This document shows, piece after piece, positions 8,082 through 17,214 of a stretch of 64,000 nt of DNA. The notes beneath the pieces are model-generated. The model was given only the letters and a program-made list of their open reading frames with translations. It was not told where the DNA came from and made no database searches. Position 1 is the stretch's first letter, and each line of letters begins with the position of its first letter. This stretch comes from Lachnospiraceae bacterium. Lineage in GTDB: Bacteria > Bacillota > Clostridia > Lachnospirales > Lachnospiraceae. The stretch lies in assembly GCA_024691305.1 (NCBI GenBank), contig JAILNS010000031.1, positions 1-64,000 of the forward strand, read 5' to 3'. The position numbers and the translations under genes are program-made.

Positions 8082-8948
8082 ATGGCTTCGTACGAAGAAA
8101 TGTATGAAATGATAATAAAGACAGTAGCGGAAGATGACAGGATCAGGGCCGCCACAATGGAAGGATCAGGCGTTACAGCCGGTGCGGTTCATGATGAGTT
8201 TTCGGATTTTGATATTACTTTTTTTGTATCGGATATCAGGGAATTTACCGGAGACAGAGACTATATGAAGCGTTTCGGAGACATACTGATCATGCAGACT
8301 CCGGATGATTGGTATGAAGAACCTTATGATTATTCGGGAAAGCAAAGGTTCGCATATCTGACACAGTATAAGGACGGAAACAGGATAGATCTGACTTTTA
8401 TTGATGTGAGTGATATACATGAACAGGCGGGATTTAATGAGCCAAGGACTGTACTAGTTAATAAGGATATTTTCCCGGAACTTACCGATATTAATTCTGA
8501 TGAGATATTCAGGATCCAAAAGCCCGGTGAATTCGAATATTTCAATACAGTAAACGAATTCAGATGGATAAGCAACTATGTGACCAAGGGCCTTTGCAGA
8601 CATGAGTTTTACTATGCCAAACGCATGATGGATAAATATATGATGGACATGTTTATGAAGATGATCAACTGGAAAGTCGGAGTGGATAACGATTTTACGG
8701 TTTCGACCGGAGCGTGTTCCAAGTATCTGAAAAAATACCTGTCCGAAGAAGAAATGACCCGCTTTATGGGGATATTCGCAAGCGGAGAATATGAAGATAT
8801 GTGGAACAAGTTGTTTTTGATGTATGATTTTTTTGAAGAACTGGCTGTGTATGTAGCGAAGAAACTGGACTTTAAATATGATCCCGAAGAAGCCCGAAAC
8901 GTCAGGGAATTCATGGAAGCCAGGCGACTAAAAAGCCGGGAAGCGTAG
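8082..8948 (+). CDS. Aminoglycoside 6-adenylyltransferase family protein (ANT(6)/AadK-like)
   Basis: 288 residues, ATG preceded by GAGAGGTGATCAA. The nucleotidyltransferase core is visible: MEGSGVT at 26-32, then HDEFSDFDITFFV with the SDxD metal-binding carboxylates, and a third acidic strand in GNRIDLTFID. The helical half has EFRWISNYVTKGLCR and the KxxLDFKYDPEEARNVREF tail typical of ANT(6). The family adenylates streptomycin at the 6 position. Chromosomal members in gut Clostridia are often of unproven activity, so resistance is a possibility, not a conclusion. It lies just beyond repeat island A, and its 3' end carries a 34-base duplication. Confidence 0.85.
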   Translation: MASYEEMYEMIIKTVAEDDRIRAATMEGSGVTAGAVHDEFSDFDITFFVSDIREFTGDRDYMKRFGDILIMQTPDDWYEEPYDYSGKQRFAYLTQYKDGNRIDLTFIDVSDIHEQAGFNEPRTVLVNKDIFPELTDINSDEIFRIQKPGEFEYFNTVNEFRWISNYVTKGLCRHEFYYAKRMMDKYMMDMFMKMINWKVGVDNDFTVSTGACSKYLKKYLSEEEMTRFMGIFASGEYEDMWNKLFLMYDFFEELAVYVAKKLDFKYDPEEARNVREFMEARRLKSREA

Positions 8949-8994
8949 CGGAGCCCTACAGGTAAAAAGCCGGGAAGCGTAGCGGAGCCCTGCA
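8929..8994 (+). repeat. 34-base tandem duplication across the ANT(6) stop codon
   Basis: TAAAAAGCCGGGAAGCGTAG... occurs at 8929-8960 and 8963-8994 with one difference. The stop codon of the gene (8946-8948) lies inside the first copy. Confidence 0.9.
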
Positions 8995-9110
8995 ATGCAG
9001 CATATGACGGCCAAATTCCCCCTTAAAATTTGCGAAATCCACTCATACGGAGTAGGATATAGATAGTGATATTTTTGCTGAGGTAGTTCGTTATGGATAG
9101 AGGATCTGTA

Positions 9111-11990
9111 ATGAAAAAAAGTCATAATATATATCGCATCCTTGCGATGATCACATCTTTTCTTATAGTTTTTTCGGCACTCTCTATAAATGTATTATCT
9201 GCCGATAATGAATCTGCATCCAACCGCAGGGTGAGGGTCGGCTGGTATAATTCCGACCATTTCCAGGAAGGTACTAACAGTAGCGATATCAAGAGCGGTT
9301 ATTCCTATGAATATCTTCAAAGCGTAGCCAACTATACCGGTTGGGAATATGAGTATGTATACGGCAGCTGGTCAGAGCTGTATGATGCTTTTATCAAAGG
9401 TGATATAGACCTGCTCGCGGGCGTATCCTACACCGAGGAACGCGCAGGACTGATGAATTACCCTGCATATGAGATGGGATATGAATCCTATTATATTTAC
9501 AAAAAAGCAGGAAACGAGGAAATAAGCGGAAGCGACCTTGAAACGTTAAAAGACAAGAAGGTCGGAACCCTTAAGAATAATCTCATGACGGATTACTTTA
9601 ACGAATGGCTTAAGGAATCGGGCGTTAAATGTAAGGAAGTTCTTTTTGATGATTTTGACGAAAGGGATGCTGCGCTTGAAGACGGAACCATAGATGCGTT
9701 CATCGCCGTAAACAACAACGTGCCTTCCAATTCCGGTTTTGTTCCGGTAGTCATGGTAGGGCAGTCTTCATATTATCTTGCGGTCACCAAGGACAGGACC
9801 GATCTTTTACAGGAGTTAAACGAGACTCTGTCAGCTATCCGTGAGACCAATCCTTATTTTACGGAGAGTCTCCAGATCAGGTATTTCAACAACACCGCTG
9901 TCAATGCCGCTTTGTCAAAAGAGGAAAGCAAATGGGTAGACGAACATGAATTCCTGAAAGTCGGATATATAGACAGCTATTTGCCGTTTTGCGAGGCCGA
10001 TGCAGACGGACATGTGACAGGTGTCATAACAGACATATTTGATACGTGGCAGTCGAAGCTTGGACTGGAAGATAAGATCGCGATCGAATATGTACCGTAT
10101 TATGAATATCCGGATCTGCTCGAGAGTTTAAGACGCGGGGAGATCGATGTTGCTTTTCCCATAAACGACAGCATATGGCAGTCGGAGCAGGAAGATATAG
10201 TCCAGACCAACTCTCTTATAGAGTCATCAATTTACCTGATCTACAAAGGCGAATATAACGAGAACACTACTGATGTCATAGCGATTTCGGATCACAGCCC
10301 TTTCCAGACTAACTATGCCCAGGTGAATTATCCGGACAGCGAAGTGGTGGTTACGGACAGCCCGAGAGCCTGTCTTGAAGCGGTAACAAACGGCGATGCG
10401 ACATGTACTTTTTTCAACAGCGGACGTGCCGAGCAGTATCTGTCGGAGTCTGAATTTGAGACGCTAAACCGCCTGTCTTTAGGCGAGAATTTAAGTTACT
10501 GTATCGGTGTCAAAAAAGGAAATAACACGGTCTATACTCTTGTTCAAAGAGGCGTGGGAATGATAGATAAGTCGACCATGACCAACAGCATGTTTAAGTA
10601 TGCAAACTACTCCGGTACATACACTCTTGAAGATTTTATCCACGACCATGCGGTGCTGGTCATGTCAGTCGGTATCATGATGCTTGGTCTTATAGCCTCA
10701 ATAGTCGTGATCCTTGCGATATCCCTTAAGAAGGTGCGGATCCAGAACATCAAAGAGCAGGAGATGCTGGAGGTGACCAGACAGCAGAAGGAAGAACTCG
10801 AGCTGGCAAGAGACGAACTGGAGGAAGCTGTTAAGCAGGCTGAGAGTGCAAACGAGGCCAAGACTACATTCCTTTTTAACATGTCTCACGATGTGCGGAC
10901 CCCCATGAATGCGATAATGGGATTTGCGGATCTGGCGGCCAGGACACCCGGTGATGCGGAAAAGACAACGCATTACATGGAGAAGATCAAGGATTCGGGT
11001 GAAGTGCTTTTGTCTATCCTTAATAACGTCCTCGAGATGTCCAGGATCGAAAAGGGAATGCTCACCATAGAAGAGGAAGCCTGCGAAGTTCATGAATTCG
11101 GGGATAAGCTCTGTTCCATGTTCGAGGAGCAGATGAACCAGAAGAACATAAAGCTCATTAAAAAAGAAAGTATCACAAACAACTATATCTTCTGCGATAT
11201 AGCTAAGACGAGAGAGATATTCTTGAATCTCCTGTCTAATGCGTTTAAATATACCGGTCAGGGCGGAGAGGTCAGAATGAACCTTAAGGAGATACCTTCC
11301 GAAGAAGAAGGTAAGATCTTCATGCAGACGACCATAAGAGATAACGGACGCGGTATGAGTGATGAATTCCTGCCCGCTTTGTTTGATGAATTTGCAAGAG
11401 AAAGTAAATCGGAAGGCAATACCATCCAGGGTACGGGTCTTGGGATGACCATAGTCAAGAATCTGGTTGATATGATGGGCGGTACCATAGAAGTGAGGAG
11501 CAGGCTTGGAATAGGAACCACCTGCGTCGTAACACTTCCTCACAGGATAGCTTCCAAAGAGGACCTGCCATCGAGCCCAAGGCTGATCAATCCTGTGGAT
11601 TTTACAGGCAAAAGAATACTTCTTGCAGAAGACATGGATATAAATGCCGAGATCGCAATCACGATACTTCAGAATGTGGGATTTGAGGTGGACAGAGCCG
11701 CAGACGGACGTATCTGCGTGGAGATGTTAAAAGAAAAACCTCCGTATTACTACGACGCGATACTTATGGATATACAGATGCCCAACATGAACGGATATGA
11801 GGCAAGCAAAGCCATACGTGCCATGGATACCCCCGGACAGTGTGATGTTCCCATAGTCGCTCTGACTGCAAATGCATTTGACGAAGACAAGCAAAATGCG
11901 ACAGATGCAGGCATGAACGGACATCTGGGCAAGCCTATCGATGTCGACGAACTGATCGCGGTACTGGCTGAGCAGACGGGGCTTATGTAA
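9111..11990 (+). CDS. EvgS/BvgS-like hybrid sensor histidine kinase
   Basis: 959 residues from the ATG at 9111, which has AGAGGAT six bases before it and gives a clean signal peptide (MKKSHNIYR then a hydrophobic core ending NVLSA). An ATG at 9093 is the alternative. Two periplasmic-type solute-binding domains (SBP_bac_3) follow at about 35-255 and 265-495, a membrane helix near 515-538, a short coiled coil, then HisKA with H593 in MSHDVRTPMN. The ATPase domain has NLLSNAFKY, DNGRGMSD and GTGLGM, and a C-terminal receiver has D887 in LMDIQMPNMNG. The tandem Venus-flytrap sensors suggest that it binds an extracellular small molecule, probably an amino acid, and signals by phosphorelay. No output regulator is adjacent. 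Confidence 0.9.
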   Translation: MKKSHNIYRILAMITSFLIVFSALSINVLSADNESASNRRVRVGWYNSDHFQEGTNSSDIKSGYSYEYLQSVANYTGWEYEYVYGSWSELYDAFIKGDIDLLAGVSYTEERAGLMNYPAYEMGYESYYIYKKAGNEEISGSDLETLKDKKVGTLKNNLMTDYFNEWLKESGVKCKEVLFDDFDERDAALEDGTIDAFIAVNNNVPSNSGFVPVVMVGQSSYYLAVTKDRTDLLQELNETLSAIRETNPYFTESLQIRYFNNTAVNAALSKEESKWVDEHEFLKVGYIDSYLPFCEADADGHVTGVITDIFDTWQSKLGLEDKIAIEYVPYYEYPDLLESLRRGEIDVAFPINDSIWQSEQEDIVQTNSLIESSIYLIYKGEYNENTTDVIAISDHSPFQTNYAQVNYPDSEVVVTDSPRACLEAVTNGDATCTFFNSGRAEQYLSESEFETLNRLSLGENLSYCIGVKKGNNTVYTLVQRGVGMIDKSTMTNSMFKYANYSGTYTLEDFIHDHAVLVMSVGIMMLGLIASIVVILAISLKKVRIQNIKEQEMLEVTRQQKEELELARDELEEAVKQAESANEAKTTFLFNMSHDVRTPMNAIMGFADLAARTPGDAEKTTHYMEKIKDSGEVLLSILNNVLEMSRIEKGMLTIEEEACEVHEFGDKLCSMFEEQMNQKNIKLIKKESITNNYIFCDIAKTREIFLNLLSNAFKYTGQGGEVRMNLKEIPSEEEGKIFMQTTIRDNGRGMSDEFLPALFDEFARESKSEGNTIQGTGLGMTIVKNLVDMMGGTIEVRSRLGIGTTCVVTLPHRIASKEDLPSSPRLINPVDFTGKRILLAEDMDINAEIAITILQNVGFEVDRAADGRICVEMLKEKPPYYYDAILMDIQMPNMNGYEASKAIRAMDTPGQCDVPIVALTANAFDEDKQNATDAGMNGHLGKPIDVDELIAVLAEQTGLM

Positions 11991-12076
11991 GCACGGGCCG
12001 CGGCTTTGCCGGCGCTATCCGGTTTACGCGGCTCACCCGGCGATTATTCGCGGGCCGCGGCGTGGGCCGGCCGGTT
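11991..12076. other. GC-rich gap between convergent genes
   Basis: GGGCCGCGGC occurs twice (near 11995 and 12052) among CCGGCG-rich words, giving a strikingly GC-rich 80-base gap. It could form several stems but has no T tract, so it is not a standard terminator. Confidence 0.5.
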
Positions 12077-12727
12077 TTATCTTAGTTTCTGGATCTTTGA
12101 CAGATTCTTGTTACTTCCTACTATTATAAGTTCATCATTAGACTGCAGCTCATATGTGGGCTGGAAGTCTACTTCTAACTTGTCATTGTGTCTTATTCCT
12201 ATGATATTTAATCCGTACTGCGAACGTACATTGAGGTCGATTATGCTTTTGCCGGTCCAGACAGAAGGAACGATGATCTCCATAATGCTGTAATCTTCGG
12301 AAAGCTGCGTGAAGTCAACGACGTTATTGGAGATGAGCTGCTTGGAAAGTTTAAGTGCAGCAACGTGTTCCGGAATAATACAGGTAGATGCGCCCAAAGC
12401 TTCGAGAACTTCTTTGTCCGTATCGTTTTGAACCTTGCATATGATCTTAGGGACATTAAGAGCTCTCAGGTTCATCGTGATTATGACCGATGTTGCAAGG
12501 TCGGTTGAAGTGCAGACTATAACGCAGTCGTATTTATTGATTCCAAGCTGTGCCAGAGATTCTCTGTTTTTGGCATCAAGGGTCACGGCCTTGGATACAT
12601 GGTCTGCGATCCTTTCTATATTGTTCTCAGCGGAATCTATGGCGAGAACGTTGTTTCCTTCATTGAACAGGTCTACGGCCAGCTGTGTACCGAAGAGTCC
12701 CAAACCTATAACTGCAAATGATTTCAT
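12077..12727 (-). CDS. ktrA: Potassium uptake regulator KtrA (TrkA family)
   Basis: 216 residues, ATG behind AAAAAGGAGGCACC. The N-terminal RCK domain begins with the nucleotide-binding motif GLGLFG (residues 8-13) and the acidic residue at the end of the second strand (AIDSAE). The C-terminal RCK_C domain runs from about 135 (MEIIVPSVWTGKSIIDLNV). KtrA forms a cytoplasmic octameric ring that binds ATP/ADP and, through RCK_C, c-di-AMP, and gates KtrB. It is downstream of ktrB in the same operon, separated only by a small tandem repeat that leaves its ribosome-binding site intact. Confidence 0.92.
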   Translation of the reverse strand: MKSFAVIGLGLFGTQLAVDLFNEGNNVLAIDSAENNIERIADHVSKAVTLDAKNRESLAQLGINKYDCVIVCTSTDLATSVIITMNLRALNVPKIICKVQNDTDKEVLEALGASTCIIPEHVAALKLSKQLISNNVVDFTQLSEDYSIMEIIVPSVWTGKSIIDLNVRSQYGLNIIGIRHNDKLEVDFQPTYELQSNDELIIVGSNKNLSKIQKLR

Positions 12728-12742
12728 GGTGCCTCCTTTTTA

Positions 12743-12811
12743 TCCGGACGTTGTTTCGCCGGAAGATCATTTCCGTCCGGACGTTGTTTCGTCGGCAGAT
12801 GATTTCCGCCC
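12743..12811 (-). repeat. 33-base tandem repeat between ktrB and ktrA
   Basis: TCCGGACGTTGTTTCG... occurs at 12743-12775 and 12776-12808, with the beginning of a third copy. It follows the ktrB stop by about 17 bases. Confidence 0.85.
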
Positions 12812-12828
12812 GGACTATCTTATGTGAA

Positions 12829-14172
12829 TTATCCGATCATTATCTTCGCGGTTGGATATTTGATATTCGGATCCTCTTTTGCCTTGAAGAATCCGAGGGT
12901 CAGCGTTAACAGCCCGACTCTGCCGATATACATGAGGATTATCGCGGTGATGCATGATGCAGGTGACAGGGAAGAGGTAATGCCGAGTGACAATCCCACG
13001 GTCGCAAGGGCCGATATGCTTTCAAAAAGAGCAGACATAAAGCCTACATCCGATGTAAAACCTATCAGGAATCCGCCTGCTACACTTACGATCACGAAGC
13101 CCTCGATGACTGTAAAAGCATACCGAAGCTGTTCGTCTGTTATGGTGCGGTGGAAGAGTGTGACATTTTTTTTGCCCTGGAGGTTAGCGATCATGGTTTT
13201 TAGTAATATCAAAAAAGTGGCGGTCTTGATACCGCCGGCCGTGGAACCTGCCGAGCCTCCGACCATCATGAGTATCGATGTGAGCGCTGCCGATGCGCCT
13301 TCAAGTTTGCCCTGGTCGACCGATGCAAATCCTGCGGTCCTCGGCGTTACGGACTGGAAGAACGAATTGATGATCTTGTCTAAGAGGCTCATATTGCCGA
13401 TCGTGTCGGGATTGTCTTTTTCAATAAGGAAAAAAGCAACGGTTCCGGCCACGATCAGGACCGAAGTCACGGAAATGACGATACGGGTATAGATCGACCA
13501 GTTTCTGGACTTGTGTGCGACAGCAATGTCATCCCATACCATAAATCCGATACCGCCGATGATGATAAGAAGGGCGATTGTTATTAAGATCAGGGGATTG
13601 CTGTTTGCCGTGATAAGGCTGCTCCCCGGTTCGAAATAGCCCATGAGGTCAAAACCCGCGTTGCAAAAAGCGGATACCGCATGGAAGATACCAAACCATA
13701 TGGCCTCAGGTACCTTCATCATAGGGAGAAAGCATATGCTTAGGATCACAGCTCCCAGAGTTTCAAAAGACAATGAACCAAGGATCAGTCTTCTTTGGAT
13801 CCTCGATATGCTCTTTATGTCATCAAGCCCCAGAGATTCGGCACTTAGAGCCAGGGTCTGTACGTCTTTTTTGTGATTCACGATGTGAAAAAGTACGGTG
13901 ATTATCGACATGAATCCAAGTCCGCCGGTCTCCATGAGGATCAGGAGAACGATCTGCCCGAACAAAGAATAAGTCGTTTTGATATCGACAACGGACAGGC
14001 CTGTAACGCAGACGGCCGATGTTGATGTAAACAGCGCCGTTAAGAAGCCGCAACTTTGTTTTGAGACTGATGCAAAAGGTAATGTGAGTAAGATAGCGCC
14101 GCTTAAGATGATAAGGACAAAAGTAAGTGTGATTGTCTGATATATGTTTAGATTTATTTTTTTACGGATCAA
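12829..14172 (-). CDS. ktrB: Potassium transporter KtrB (TrkH/KtrB family)
   Basis: 447 residues with about eight to ten membrane segments in the four MPM repeats of the family. The pore glycines are visible in FTSTSAVCVTGLSVVD, FHAVSAFCNAGFDLMG, SVTPRTAGFASVD and FESISALATVGLS. The gating loop GGSAGSTAGGIKTATF is typical. It forms the membrane dimer that takes up potassium, usually with sodium, under control of KtrA. The start is a TTG at 14172 behind CAGGAAGTATCATT; no better start is seen. The ribosome-binding site lies in one copy of a 27-base duplication. Confidence 0.92.
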   Translation of the reverse strand: MIRKKINLNIYQTITLTFVLIILSGAILLTLPFASVSKQSCGFLTALFTSTSAVCVTGLSVVDIKTTYSLFGQIVLLILMETGGLGFMSIITVLFHIVNHKKDVQTLALSAESLGLDDIKSISRIQRRLILGSLSFETLGAVILSICFLPMMKVPEAIWFGIFHAVSAFCNAGFDLMGYFEPGSSLITANSNPLILITIALLIIIGGIGFMVWDDIAVAHKSRNWSIYTRIVISVTSVLIVAGTVAFFLIEKDNPDTIGNMSLLDKIINSFFQSVTPRTAGFASVDQGKLEGASAALTSILMMVGGSAGSTAGGIKTATFLILLKTMIANLQGKKNVTLFHRTITDEQLRYAFTVIEGFVIVSVAGGFLIGFTSDVGFMSALFESISALATVGLSLGITSSLSPASCITAIILMYIGRVGLLTLTLGFFKAKEDPNIKYPTAKIMIG

Positions 14173-14224
14173 AATGATACTTCCTGTCTGGTGGTACGGA
14201 ATGATACTTCCCGTTTGGGGGTAC
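14171..14224 (-). repeat. 27-base tandem duplication of the ktrB ribosome-binding region
   Basis: On the minus strand CCGTACC...GGAAGTATCATT is present twice in a row, 14198-14224 and 14171-14197, with three differences. The copy next to the gene supplies the ribosome-binding site, and the upstream copy is a second, unused one. Confidence 0.85.
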
Positions 14225-14348
14225 GGTTGGATCAGGTTTGTTACATCCGGTTTACGACCTGTTTAATAATAATGATTGAGAGTCAATATGTAAAATGCTA
14301 TTATTATATAGAAATGATACCTAAATGGGCATTAAAAAGGAGAAGACC

Positions 14349-15245
14349 ATGACTATCCGGCATCTGAAACTCTTTATAGAAGTATATAAGACCATGAACA
14401 TTACAAAGGCGGCGGCCAATCTGAACATGACACAGCCTACCGTGACCAGGGCGATCCAGGAACTTGAAGAACACTACGGGATCAAGCTTTTTGACAGGAT
14501 CAACAGGCGGCTCAGTGTGACCGAAGCCGGAAATAAATTCTACTCATATGCAAGCAGGGCCATTGAAACTTTTGAGGATATGGAACACGGGATGTCCGAG
14601 TGGAACGGCAAAGAGGTCATAAGGATCGGTGCGACCATGAGTATTGGAAGTATCATGATCCCGAGGATAGTTAAGGAATTTGAAAAGCTCTATCCGGAGG
14701 TGAGGATCAAGATATTCGTGAATAACTTCGAACATTTACAGGAACTGCTTGATGATAATCAGATAGATATGGCGCTGATAGACGGTTATGTTCCGGGTGA
14801 GCGTTATTATTATGAGGCATTTCTCGAAGATAAGCTGGTGCTGCTACTCCAGCCAAACGATCCCAGATGTAAGCAGAAGTCCGTGACGATGGAAGAGTTA
14901 AAAGACGATCCTTTTTTGCTCAGGGAAAAAGGAAGCGTCGGCAGAAACTACGTCGATGTGCTGTTTTCATCCCACGGCTATCCCAAAGATCCCGTCATGG
15001 AAAGCGTGTCCACACATGCCATAGTAAATGCGGTGCATGCGGGGCTTGGGATTTCCATTTTGCCGCAGGATCTTGTTAAGCACAGTATCACTTCGGGCTT
15101 CGTCGGATCGTGCGAGATAGAAGGCGTGAATATGATCAGAAAAAATTATATAGTGTGGCACGAGGGCAAATACCTGACCGAAAAGATGGAGAAACTCATG
15201 GAAGTCTGCAGAAAGATGGGCGCAGATCATATGAATGAGGGGTGA
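14349..15245 (+). CDS. LysR-family transcriptional regulator
   Basis: 298 residues from the ATG at 14349, preceded by AAAAAGGAGAAGACC; an in-frame ATG at 14325 lacks such a site. The winged helix-turn-helix is at 1-60 (MNITKAAANLNMTQPTVTRA, then LFDRINRRLSVTEAG). The effector-binding domain follows from about 90 (VIRIGATMSIGSIMIPRIV and GLGISILPQDLV). LysR proteins bind DNA as tetramers and respond to a small molecule. The next gene on the same strand, 119 bases on, is an MFS transporter, a plausible target; nothing identifies the ligand. Confidence 0.88.
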   Translation: MTIRHLKLFIEVYKTMNITKAAANLNMTQPTVTRAIQELEEHYGIKLFDRINRRLSVTEAGNKFYSYASRAIETFEDMEHGMSEWNGKEVIRIGATMSIGSIMIPRIVKEFEKLYPEVRIKIFVNNFEHLQELLDDNQIDMALIDGYVPGERYYYEAFLEDKLVLLLQPNDPRCKQKSVTMEELKDDPFLLREKGSVGRNYVDVLFSSHGYPKDPVMESVSTHAIVNAVHAGLGISILPQDLVKHSITSGFVGSCEIEGVNMIRKNYIVWHEGKYLTEKMEKLMEVCRKMGADHMNEG

Positions 15246-15364
15246 TATGCGACGCGCGAAATGAGCGGCGGGGGGCCGGATGTATGGGCTGAGCGAAGTG
15301 CATCCGGTAAATTTTTTTGAATTTTAGGTTGAACGTAAAACGAAATGGATATATAATCGTTCTC

Positions 15365-16588
15365 ATGAAAAAGAATGTAACCCTTTACTACGGAATAATA
15401 ATGGCAACTTACTCGGTCGGCTTTGTTATAATGTCGGCCTTTTCGAGCGTGTATCTTCTCGAGGTCGGGCTATCGAGCGGAGAGATAGGCGTGCTGCTTG
15501 CGATCGGAGGAATAGTTTCTGCGATACTTCAGCCCCTGGCAGGTGCTCTTGTGGACAGACATCCCAAGGTCTCCGGCAAAACGATAATGCTTCTTTGCAG
15601 CAGTATCATCACGGTCTTTGGAATCCTGCTTGTCCTTACACCTAACAGAAGTCAGGGACTTACGTACCTTTTTTACGGAGTTCCTATCATGCTCCTGTAT
15701 CTGGCTCAGCCGTTTCTGAATGCGCTTGGGATGGAGGCTTTAAATCTCGGATATGATCTTAACTTCGGCGTTGGCAAGGCGATGGGATCTTTTGGCTATG
15801 CTTCCGGTTCATATATTTTCGGTATCATATCCGTAATGGCAGGCGCAAAGATAATCCCGTTTGCATTTATGATCGTTTATCTTATTTTGACGGTTATCGT
15901 TTTCTTTTATCCGGTGCACAAGGAAGGCGTGTTGGAGAATGCGGGAGAGGTTAAGAAACTCGGCAATCCGTATCTTTTTTTGACCAGATATAAAAGGTTT
16001 GCGGCGGTACTTCTGGGGCTTATGCTCATATATTTCAGTCACACGCTCATCAATACTTTTTCGCTTCAGATACTTCAGCCTAAGGGCGGTACGAGCGGAG
16101 ATATGGGAACGGCCGCGGCAATTGCTGCGGTGTGCGAACTCATTACGATGCTGCTTTTTGGTTTTTATCGTAAAAAAGCAGGACTTTCGGCGCTGCTTAA
16201 GATTTCAGGGATATTCTTTACTTTAAAGACCCTGTTTAGTCTGCTCGTACATTCGGTTTCGGGATTCTTCGTTATTCAGGGATTCCAGATGTTCGGCTGG
16301 GGACTTCTTGCTATAGGTATCGTATATTATGTAAACGAGATCACAGAAGATGACGACAAGGCTCAGGGACAGGCTTATGCAGGAATAGCAATGACTGCGG
16401 GTAACGTTCTTGCAACATTCTTAGGCGGTCACATGATCGATGTCCTGGGAGTTGATATGATGCTTGTCATCGGAACGGTGGTTTCGGCGGCCGGTACCAT
16501 ATTGATGTGGGTATTTATGGGAAATACAGAGCAAAAAGAAACCGCAGTACACGAAAGTACTGCGGCTGTAGATAAAGCTGTTTTGTAA
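15365..16588 (+). CDS. MFS transporter (LacY/MFS_1-like)
   Basis: 407 residues from the ATG at 15365; a frame open from 15317 adds only a short basic extension. Twelve hydrophobic helices in two halves can be traced, from the first (YYGIIMATYSVGFVIMSAFS) to the last (VIGTVVSAAGTILMWVFMG). The first cytoplasmic loop has LVDRHPK in place of the classic GxxxDRxGR. The acidic residues seen are few and near the ends, as in sugar or drug porters. The end of the gene contains a perfect nine-base inverted repeat (16542-16565) that codes for the tail. The substrate is unknown. Confidence 0.82.
   Translation: MKKNVTLYYGIIMATYSVGFVIMSAFSSVYLLEVGLSSGEIGVLLAIGGIVSAILQPLAGALVDRHPKVSGKTIMLLCSSIITVFGILLVLTPNRSQGLTYLFYGVPIMLLYLAQPFLNALGMEALNLGYDLNFGVGKAMGSFGYASGSYIFGIISVMAGAKIIPFAFMIVYLILTVIVFFYPVHKEGVLENAGEVKKLGNPYLFLTRYKRFAAVLLGLMLIYFSHTLINTFSLQILQPKGGTSGDMGTAAAIAAVCELITMLLFGFYRKKAGLSALLKISGIFFTLKTLFSLLVHSVSGFFVIQGFQMFGWGLLAIGIVYYVNEITEDDDKAQGQAYAGIAMTAGNVLATFLGGHMIDVLGVDMMLVIGTVVSAAGTILMWVFMGNTEQKETAVHESTAAVDKAVL
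16542..16565. terminator. Inverted repeat inside the 3' end of the MFS gene
   Basis: CCGCAGTAC, loop ACGAAA, GTACTGCGG. It lies between convergent genes but ends 21 bases before the MFS stop codon, with only TTTT nearby, so it may serve as a weak terminator embedded in coding sequence. Confidence 0.4.
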
Positions 16589-16589
16589 A

Positions 16590-16907
16590 TCACTTGATGA
16601 GTTTGGAGAACTCAAGTGCTTTTCCGACATCTCCGTCTACTTTGAGTTTGCCGATGCTAAAAGCGAGTACCGGATCAAGCTTACCGCTTATCAGCTTGTT
16701 GAAATCATCCGACTTCATAGTTATCGCACAGTTTCTATCATTGTATTCATACGGTTCAACTGATACTTTTCCGTCTTTGACTTCCACATAGAAGACCCCG
16801 GGTTCATCTCCAGTTATGTTAACCTGTACCGCGAGGAAACCGGTTCCCGAAACATCGGCTGTTTCAGCCATTTTTCTAACTTTTGTAAGCAGATTGTTAA
16901 ACTTCAT
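16590..16907 (-). CDS. SCP2 sterol-binding domain protein
   Basis: 105 residues, ATG preceded by AGGAGGATTCAA. It is a single SCP2-like domain: FYVEVKDGKVSVEPYEY, then a DRNCAITMKSDDFNKLISGK segment and the LAFSIGKLKVDGDVGKALEF end, which is the best conserved part of the family. These small proteins bind lipids or acyl-CoA in the cytoplasm; the bacterial role is not settled. It is convergent with the MFS gene, two bases apart. A 37-base tandem repeat lies upstream, with GTTTACATAA in the orientation of this gene. Confidence 0.85.
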   Translation of the reverse strand: MKFNNLLTKVRKMAETADVSGTGFLAVQVNITGDEPGVFYVEVKDGKVSVEPYEYNDRNCAITMKSDDFNKLISGKLDPVLAFSIGKLKVDGDVGKALEFSKLIK

Positions 16908-16962
16908 TTGAATCCTCCTTTGCTTCTGGTGAGAGGTGGGTGAGGGGGAATAGAACGCAGTG

Positions 16963-17120
16963 TTATGTAAACTTCACTCTATCCTTCCGGGCGGCTGCGT
17001 TATGTAAACTACAATATATCTTTCCGGGTGGTCATATTATGTAAACCTCACTCCGCCCTTCCGGGTGGTCATATTATGTAAACCTCGTTCTATCCTTCTG
17101 GACAATCTCGTTATGTAAAC
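16963..17120 (-). repeat. 37-base tandem array carrying GTTTACATAA
   Basis: TTATGTAAAC (GTTTACATAA on the minus strand) begins at 16963, 17000, 17037, 17074 and 17111, exactly 37 bases apart. The sequence between the words is also conserved (CCTTCCGGG and similar), so it is a tandem repeat, not a repeat-spacer array. It lies upstream of the SCP2 gene. Confidence 0.9.
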
Positions 17121-17214
17121 CAAAACCGGCTGTTATTATCTGGCTCTCATACGAAATGCGATGAATTGTCACATTTCTGAACTTTCTTGATAAAAGGAAT
17201 AGTAAGAGAAAATA

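Noticed and set aside
12000-12070. A possible tRNA or structured RNA in the GC-rich gap
   Set aside because: No cloverleaf or T-loop sequence was found, and the stems are of the simple GGCCGCGGCC kind with no tail.
16963-17120. A CRISPR-like array (evenly spaced TTATGTAAAC every 37 bases)
   Set aside because: The sequence between the words is itself conserved from unit to unit, the repeated word is short, and no cas gene is present. It is a tandem repeat.
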